Positions 59,429 to 64,000 of a stretch of DNA of 64,000 nucleotides are shown one piece after another. The stretch is from the NCBI GenBank assembly GCA_035516155.1, contig DATJAP010000016.1:93041-157040 (forward strand), in the 5' to 3' direction. The notes beneath the pieces are model-generated. The model saw only the letters and a list, made by a program, of their open reading frames with translations. It did no database searches and was not told the origin of the DNA. The translations under genes were made by a program, and so were the position numbers. Every line of letters begins with the position of its first letter. The first letter of the stretch is position 1. This DNA comes from JAJYKN01 sp035516155. Its GTDB lineage: Bacteria > Nitrospirota > UBA9217.

Positions 59429-60397
59429 ATGAAAATTCAGCGACTCACGAATTATGTAGCCCCGGCGCTTTTGCTGGGGCTACTATTTTTTGGATGCAGG
59501 AAAAAGGTCGACGAAAAACCGGCCGAAACCCCGGCGCCGTCCGTATCGGCTGATGCCCAGGTTGTGGCAACCGTAAACGGCGACCCTATTACGCTCGCCG
59601 AATTTCAGGAACGGTTTAGCCGGGCGGGATTCAAGGCCGATGCGGGGGTGGAATACGAGCTCAAGGAAGCATTTCTGAACAGACTCATCGAGCGAAAGAT
59701 GCTGCTGCTCGAGGCTTCGCGGAGGCGGATCAAAATCGCTGTTCCCGACATCAATGCGCGGATTGAGAAGCTACGCGCCGAGCACGGGAAGGACATCAGA
59801 GAAGAGCTCACGACGCTCGGCATTGACTACGAAAAATGGAAATCCGATATCTGGGAGGACATGATGATCGAGCGGCTGATTGCCCATGACGTGAACCGGC
59901 ATGTGTCCGTAACGCCGTCCGAAGTCAGGCGCTATTACGAGGCCAACCCCCAGGAATTCGAGAAGCCTGAACAGGTCCGCGTACGCCAGATTGTTGTCGC
60001 TTCCGAAGAGGAAGCCCGGAAGGTGATGGAACTTTTGCAAGCCGCAAACGCCGACTTCGCGTCGATTGCGCGCGAAATGTCCACTGCACCGGAGGCGGAG
60101 AAGGGCGGCGATCTAGGCTATTTCGCGCGGGGGGAGATGCCGGCAGATTTCAATGTGGTTTTCGGACTGCCGAAGGGGGGAATCAGCGAGATCGTAAAGA
60201 GCCCCTACGGGTACCACATCTTCAAACTCGAGGACCGGCGGGCGGCCGGCAAAATAAGTCTGGAAAATGCCTCCAAGGAAATCACTGAAAAACTACGGCA
60301 GGCGAAAGTGGACAGCCGTTACAAGCAATGGTTGAAAGAGCTCCGTTCGCGAACCAAGTTCGAGGTGAATTACCACCTTCTGGGACAGAAATCGTAG
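59429..60397 (+). CDS. PpiC-type parvulin lipoprotein
   Basis: 322 aa. Lipoprotein signal ending LLFFGC (Cys about 23). The SurA-type N-terminal domain is VATVNGDPITLAEFQERFSRA, FLNRLIERKMLLLEA. A single parvulin domain (about 180-275) includes VRVRQIVVASEEEA, IAREMSTAPEAEKGGDLGYFARGE and YGYHIFKLEDRR, with the catalytic Asp/His-type residues in place. A peptidyl-prolyl isomerase of the periplasm that helps outer-membrane protein folding. It starts 11 bp after the previous gene. Confidence 0.92.
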   Translation: MKIQRLTNYVAPALLLGLLFFGCRKKVDEKPAETPAPSVSADAQVVATVNGDPITLAEFQERFSRAGFKADAGVEYELKEAFLNRLIERKMLLLEASRRRIKIAVPDINARIEKLRAEHGKDIREELTTLGIDYEKWKSDIWEDMMIERLIAHDVNRHVSVTPSEVRRYYEANPQEFEKPEQVRVRQIVVASEEEARKVMELLQAANADFASIAREMSTAPEAEKGGDLGYFARGEMPADFNVVFGLPKGGISEIVKSPYGYHIFKLEDRRAAGKISLENASKEITEKLRQAKVDSRYKQWLKELRSRTKFEVNYHLLGQKS

Positions 60398-60404
60398 CCG
60401 GAGA

Positions 60405-60745
60405 CTGAGGTCTGCTGACGTTCCGTCGGGGCGATGGGCCCTGAGGGCAGGCGCCGGCGGACATCTCGACCGATGCGAGCACAATCGTACCCCGTTCGTT
60501 CGCGATTACGGGCCGCGTATTGAACCGCGCCGATGCGGCATTGATGCTGCCGAGCACTTCCGCGGCAGCGGTGCCGGTAAACACGCGGGATTGGTCTTTT
60601 CCGCGGTAGTTGCTTCCCTCCAGCCGTAGTGCTTCAACCCGTACAAGGGTCTTGTCTTGGAAGGTCAAAAGGAGTATCATGCGTGCGTTCGCCTGCTTTT
60701 CGAACCAAACACGAACGTACAAAAGGCGACAGAAATCAAAGCGGC
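60405..60745 (-). other. Orphan minus-strand reading frame between two parvulin genes
   Basis: An open minus-strand frame spans the spacer (it is open from 60782 to 60282). Its central part looks coding: codons end mostly in G or C and the product VRVWFEKQANARMILLLTFQ, then SRVFTGTAAAEVLGSIN and RPVIANERGTIVLASVEM, reads like a folded protein. It has no proper start or stop of its own, and both ends run into the neighbouring genes. I do not recognise it. Best reading is a gene remnant or a missed short gene beginning at ATG 60680. Confidence 0.4.
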
Positions 60746-60768
60746 GGCGACAGGTCGGGGAGACACCA

Positions 60769-61707
60769 TTGAAAAAAATCATTTTATCGTCAACAGCATC
60801 GCTTGCACTGTTGCTTTCCTTCAGTCTTCAGAGCCCGGCGAAGGGGGCAGTCATTGTGGACCGCGTGGTTGCCGTTGTAAACAACGAAATCATTACCTTG
60901 AGCGACCTTCAGCGAGAGGAAGCGCTCAGGAAGGGCAGCGCGAATACCGATGAGCGCCAATTGCTTGAGGATATGATCGACCGGAAGCTTCAGATGGATG
61001 CGGCAAAACGCACGGGGATGGATGTGACGGATAAAGAACTCGCCGATGCCATCGCCGACATCATGAAGCGGAATTCCCTCGATGCGAAACAGTTCGAGCA
61101 GGCCCTCGCCAAGGAAGGACTCACGCTAGAGCAATATAAAACGGAACTTCGGGAGCAGATGACGCTGTCGCGCATGGTCGGCAAGTATGTCCGCTCCGGC
61201 ATCGCCGTTGATGATGCGGAGGTCCGAGCGTACTATGAGCGGAACCGGAAATCGTACACGCAGCCCGAGGAACTCCGGCTGCGCCAGATATACTTTCCTC
61301 TGCCCGATAACGCCACACCGGCCCAGATTGCCGATATAAAATCGGAGGCGCTGGCAGAGTATGAACGCGCAAAAAAGGGCGAGGATTTTCTGCAGCTGGT
61401 CCGCGAGCACTCGCAAGGGGCCGATTCTCCGGACGGGGACCTGGGATTCATGGAGCGTCAGAACATGCAGCCCGAGATCGAGGAAGCGACCCGCGGCCTT
61501 AAAGTGGGAGAGATTGCCGGACCAATCCTCTCTAGCGGCGGGTTTCACATTATCCGGCTGGAAGAAGTGAGGGTGCAGGTCAAGCCCTTTGAAAAAGTTA
61601 AAGACGAAATCATGAATACACTCTATGAGCAGAAGATGGCTAATTCCTACCGGACATGGCTGCAGTCGCTCAGGAGCGACGCGAACATCGAGAATCGGCT
61701 CCAGTAA
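60769..61707 (+). CDS. surA: Periplasmic chaperone/parvulin SurA
   Basis: 312 aa. Start at TTG 60769, chosen because GGGGAG lies 5-6 bases before it and the protein then opens with a signal peptide (KKIILSSTASLALLLSFSL, cleavage near AKGA). The mature start VDRVVAVVNNEIITLSDLQREE is the SurA signature. One parvulin domain follows (about 172-265: ELRLRQIYFPLPDN, HSQGADSPDGDLGFMERQNM, GGFHIIRLEEVRV). It has a single parvulin domain, versus two in E. coli SurA. Third of three SurA/PpiC-type genes after mfd. Confidence 0.92.
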   Translation: MKKIILSSTASLALLLSFSLQSPAKGAVIVDRVVAVVNNEIITLSDLQREEALRKGSANTDERQLLEDMIDRKLQMDAAKRTGMDVTDKELADAIADIMKRNSLDAKQFEQALAKEGLTLEQYKTELREQMTLSRMVGKYVRSGIAVDDAEVRAYYERNRKSYTQPEELRLRQIYFPLPDNATPAQIADIKSEALAEYERAKKGEDFLQLVREHSQGADSPDGDLGFMERQNMQPEIEEATRGLKVGEIAGPILSSGGFHIIRLEEVRVQVKPFEKVKDEIMNTLYEQKMANSYRTWLQSLRSDANIENRLQ

Positions 61708-61791
61708 ACAGGGCAGGGGCGCAGAGTGTCCTGTGCGAAGTCCTGCGTCGTGCCTCGTTTGATTGCTCTCCATACACTTTTATCCCCCCTC

Positions 61792-62955
61792 ATGAAAACC
61801 GTTCATCTCAAACTAAAAGAAGATCGCCGTATCACGCGCGGCCATCCCTGGGTGTTCAGCAACGAGCTCAGGGAGCTTCCGAACGAGCTCGTTCCGGGCG
61901 AGCTTGTCGATGTGCTGAATGCATCGGGCAGGTTTGTCGGACGCGGTTATATCAACCCCCGTTCGCTTATTGCCGTCCGCATTCTTACCCGCAATCAGGA
62001 AGAAATTAACACAGATTTCATCCGCAGAAGAATTTCAGCGGCACAGGATCTGAGAAGGCGCCTCGGGTTCGGTGAAGCCTATCGTGCCGTGTACAGTGAA
62101 GGCGATGGCCTGCCCGGGCTGATTGTTGACAAGTACGCGAATACCCTGGTCATACAGTCCCTTACGGCCGGGATCGACCGTCTGCTCGGCGACATAATCG
62201 GCGTCCTGAAGGAGGTATTCACGACGGACGCGATCGTACTGCGAAACGACGCGGCTTCCAGAGCGCTCGAAGGTCTGCTCCAAGAGAAACGGGTGATACA
62301 GGGCTCCATCCCCGGGCCGGTCACGATCGAGGAGTCGGGCATTGTCTATTCGGTAGATGTACTGGAAGGCCAGAAGACGGGCTTCTTTTTTGACCAGCGT
62401 GAAAACCGGCTGGCGCTTAAAGATTACGTGGGCGGGCAGCGGGTGCTCGACTGTTTTTGCTATGTGGGCGCATGGTCGCTCAGCGCCGCGCGGTTCGGTG
62501 CATCGGAAATCACTGGTCTCGATTCCTCGGAAAACGCAATCAACCTTGCTTCCAAAAACGCCGAAAGAAACGGATTGCCGGCGCGTTTCAGGACAGCCGA
62601 CGTCTTCGAGGAATTGCGGATTCTGGAAAAAAAGCGCGAGCGGTTCGGCTGCATTGTTCTGGATCCGCCCGCATTCGTCAAGAGCAGGGCCAAGGTGCGT
62701 GAGGCGTTGAAAGGTTACAAGGAAATCAATTTGCGCGCAATGAGGCTGCTCGAACCGGGAGGGACGCTTGTCACGTGTTCCTGCTCCCACCACATCGATC
62801 AGGATTTGTTCAGAGAAATGCTGATCGATGCGGCTTTCTCAGCAGGCAGACAGGTCCGGCTTCGGGAAATGCGCACCCAGGCGAGGGACCACCCCATCCT
62901 GCTCGCGGCGCAGGAGACGCAGTATCTGAAGTGCGCCATACTGGCTGTCGAATGA
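61792..62955 (+). CDS. rlmI: Class I rRNA methyltransferase (RlmI-like)
   Basis: 387 aa. 23S rRNA cytosine-C5 methyltransferase of the RlmI group. The N-terminal PUA domain is RRITRGHPWVFSNELREL and DVLNASGRFVGRGYINPRSLIAVRIL. The EEHEE linker comes next. The Rossmann domain shows GFFFDQRENR, RVLDCFCYVGAWSLSAARFG and the catalytic region VLDPPAFVKSRAKV, then GGTLVTCSCSHHI, where Cys is the usual nucleophile position. ATG 61792 is used; the longer frame is a shadow. RlmI is assigned by resemblance; the target base is not proven. Confidence 0.9.
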   Translation: MKTVHLKLKEDRRITRGHPWVFSNELRELPNELVPGELVDVLNASGRFVGRGYINPRSLIAVRILTRNQEEINTDFIRRRISAAQDLRRRLGFGEAYRAVYSEGDGLPGLIVDKYANTLVIQSLTAGIDRLLGDIIGVLKEVFTTDAIVLRNDAASRALEGLLQEKRVIQGSIPGPVTIEESGIVYSVDVLEGQKTGFFFDQRENRLALKDYVGGQRVLDCFCYVGAWSLSAARFGASEITGLDSSENAINLASKNAERNGLPARFRTADVFEELRILEKKRERFGCIVLDPPAFVKSRAKVREALKGYKEINLRAMRLLEPGGTLVTCSCSHHIDQDLFREMLIDAAFSAGRQVRLREMRTQARDHPILLAAQETQYLKCAILAVE

Positions 62956-63020
62956 GGGCGTTCCCGCAGCAAATTTAGCTTGACTAACAAGAGCCCCTCA
63001 TGTTAAAAAGTAAACGCTTC

Positions 63021-63095
63021 GGGCGATTAGCTCAGCGGGAGAGCACTGCCTTCACACGGCAGGGGTCGCTGGTTCAAACCCAGCATCGCCCACCA
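63021..63095 (+). tRNA. tRNA-Val (CAC)
   Basis: 75 nt with encoded CCA. Acceptor GGGCGAT/ATCGCCC, anticodon stem CTGCC/GGCAG with loop TTCACAC, T-arm GTTCAAACC. A decayed integrase lies directly downstream, so this gene probably served as attachment site. Confidence 0.95.
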
Positions 63096-63101
63096 TGGAT
63101 T

Positions 63102-63590
63102 TCAAAGGGTTACGGTCATTACCGTAGCCTTTTTTGTTGACTGTGAAGTAATTATGAAGTGCGTTTCAGGCGTGGTGGCCGGGGAGAGGTTCAAGAGGCC
63201 GTCCAGAACGTTACAGACTGTCTCTTGTGCGCAGGGGCAAGGCGGAGAGGGTCATTTTAATGTCTTTGTGGCCTAAAACCTCTTTTACAGCAGTTAAATC
63301 AACCACCACCATAATATGCTGAGTTGCAAATGTATGGCGAAGGTCATGAAAATGAAAATCGTAATTCCTGCCCGCGTCAAGGCCGTTGCAAATGACCGAT
63401 TGACACTCGTATATGGCTTGTTCGTGTTCGGATTATGGAAGAGACGTGGCACACGTACCTTTTGCCCGTCTTTTTCCACAATGCGCCGGGGTCGTTTATT
63501 AAGTTGCTCTGAGCATGTCGTTGATGGGTATTTCCCGCCTCTCTCCAACAAATCTGTTGCCAGACTCCATCAACGCACCAACCAATCCGA
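63102..63590 (-). pseudogene. Decayed tyrosine integrase at tRNA-Val
   Basis: Parts of a phage/island-type tyrosine recombinase in several frames. In order: GERREIPINDML, EQLNKRPRRIVEKDGQKVRV with RLFHNPNTNKPYTSV, the core FHFHDLRHTFATQHI (catalytic H-x-x-R), VVDLTAVKEVLGHKDIKMTL (second catalytic His), RLAPAHKRQ, and VLDGLLNLSPATTPETHFI running to a stop at 63102 against the tRNA. At least four frame changes are needed, and the N-terminal half and the final catalytic Tyr region are missing or broken. A dead integrase left by an element that used the tRNA 3' end. Confidence 0.85.
63104..63135 (+). terminator. Hairpin with T run downstream of tRNA-Val
   Basis: Stem around TACGGT/ACCGTA, extended by wobble pairs, with a CATT loop, then T6 (63130-63135). 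It may terminate the tRNA transcript; it overlaps the last codons of the integrase remnant. Confidence 0.6.
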
Positions 63591-63642
63591 CAAACGATAT
63601 TTGGCATAGGCCTTATCCAACAAGATATAATTGAATAACGTT

Positions 63643-64000
63643 TTATTTCTTTTTACAAACAACATGAAAGAGCTTCTCTCCAATTGATCCGGGTACTATT
63701 GCCTCCTTTTCTGATGAAGGCGAGGAATTATATGATTCTAATATATTTCCATCACTGTCATAATTGATGAACGATAATGTTTTCATTTCGGCGTTTACAC
63801 AATCAATCTGGTAAAGATATAAACTATAAGAAAAATCTTTTAATTGTTCATAGGATTGCATGTCTTCATACTTCTCTATTCTTGGTTCTGATCTCATCCA
63901 GACACGAACATCGCTTTTTGATTTTCTTTGTATCTTAGAGGCATTAAAGAACATAATTTCAAAGTGTCCCGATCCATTTGAGTCTGATAAATATTGCCAA
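63643..64000 (-). CDS. Surface-adhesin E-like protein, 3' part
   Basis: Partial; the frame stays open to the right edge, so the true start and any signal peptide are outside. The visible part reads WQYLSDSNGSGHFEIMFFNA, then SDVRVWMRSEPRIEKYEDM, DFSYSLYLYQIDCVNAEMKTL, NYDSDGNILES and PGSIGEKLFHVVCKKK. This matches the small surface-adhesin E-like fold (DVxRVW, YSxxLYEIDC, YDxxGxxLES, PxSIGExL...VC), usually secreted or surface exposed. Two cysteines (in QIDCVN and VVCKK) could form the expected disulfide. Composition is much richer in AT than the chromosome core, in line with its position inside an island next to the integrase remnant. Confidence 0.8.
   Translation of the reverse strand, partial: WQYLSDSNGSGHFEIMFFNASKIQRKSKSDVRVWMRSEPRIEKYEDMQSYEQLKDFSYSLYLYQIDCVNAEMKTLSFINYDSDGNILESYNSSPSSEKEAIVPGSIGEKLFHVVCKKK

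Overview
The window looks like a chromosome segment around the replication origin of a Gram-negative anaerobe related to the old Deltaproteobacteria (Desulfobacterota/Desulfuromonadota) or possibly Nitrospirota. Supporting this are a four-subunit pyruvate-type ferredoxin oxidoreductase, a hybrid cluster protein, an MglA-type GTPase with a roadblock protein, SurA/RlpA/YidC envelope genes, lipoproteins, and gene orders I know from Geobacter-like genomes (dnaX-ybaB-recR-por; rsmG-parA-parB-bactofilin). No rRNA gene is present, so this placement is inference.

Layout. 1-4 kb: accessory DNA with a partial secreted protein, a twice-frameshifted nitronate monooxygenase, a small unknown protein and a vapBC toxin-antitoxin pair. 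4-24 kb: a long block entirely on the minus strand: tRNA-Asn, mglA/roadblock, porGDAB, recR-ybaB-dnaX, SRP RNA, all four serine tRNAs interleaved with tadA and tRNA-Arg(ACG), serS, gyrA, gyrB, dnaN, dnaA. 24.4-26.1 kb: plus-strand tusA-dsrE and hisI-HIT. 26.1-26.4 kb: an intergenic region with a DnaA box, six DnaA-trio triplets and an AT-rich stretch, my best candidate for oriC. 26.4-30.7 kb: an HD hydrolase, an NMP-kinase-like gene, a NUDIX gene, then rpmH-rnpA-yidD-yidC. 30.7-49.6 kb: a minus-strand block (PAS/GAF/HD-GYP receptor, FKBP, Dabb, purL, bactofilin, parB, parA, hcp, Clp1-like kinase, rsmG, mnmG, mnmE; rlpA is the only plus-strand gene) flanked on the left by a decayed methyltransferase. 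49.8-63 kb: pgi, a CxxxC protein, class V aminotransferase, GIY-YIG protein, SprT-like protease, mfd, three SurA/parvulin-type genes, rlmI, tRNA-Val. 63.1-64 kb: a decayed tyrosine integrase next to tRNA-Val and a partial adhesin-E-like gene.

How it fits together. Left of the proposed origin almost everything reads leftward, and to its right most genes read rightward, as expected when genes follow replication forks. The main exception, the 30.7-49.6 kb block, would restore the widespread order yidC-mnmE-mnmG-rsmG-parA-parB-bactofilin if flipped, so I read it as an inversion of about 19 kb. The parABS system has two perfect parS palindromes within 3 kb of parA, flanking hcp, which itself has an FNR/HcpR-like box at the class II activator position. 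The translation genes form a second theme: serS sits beside a complete set of serine tRNAs, and tadA directly follows its tRNA-Arg(ACG) substrate. recF is absent between dnaN and gyrB, and jag is absent after yidC.
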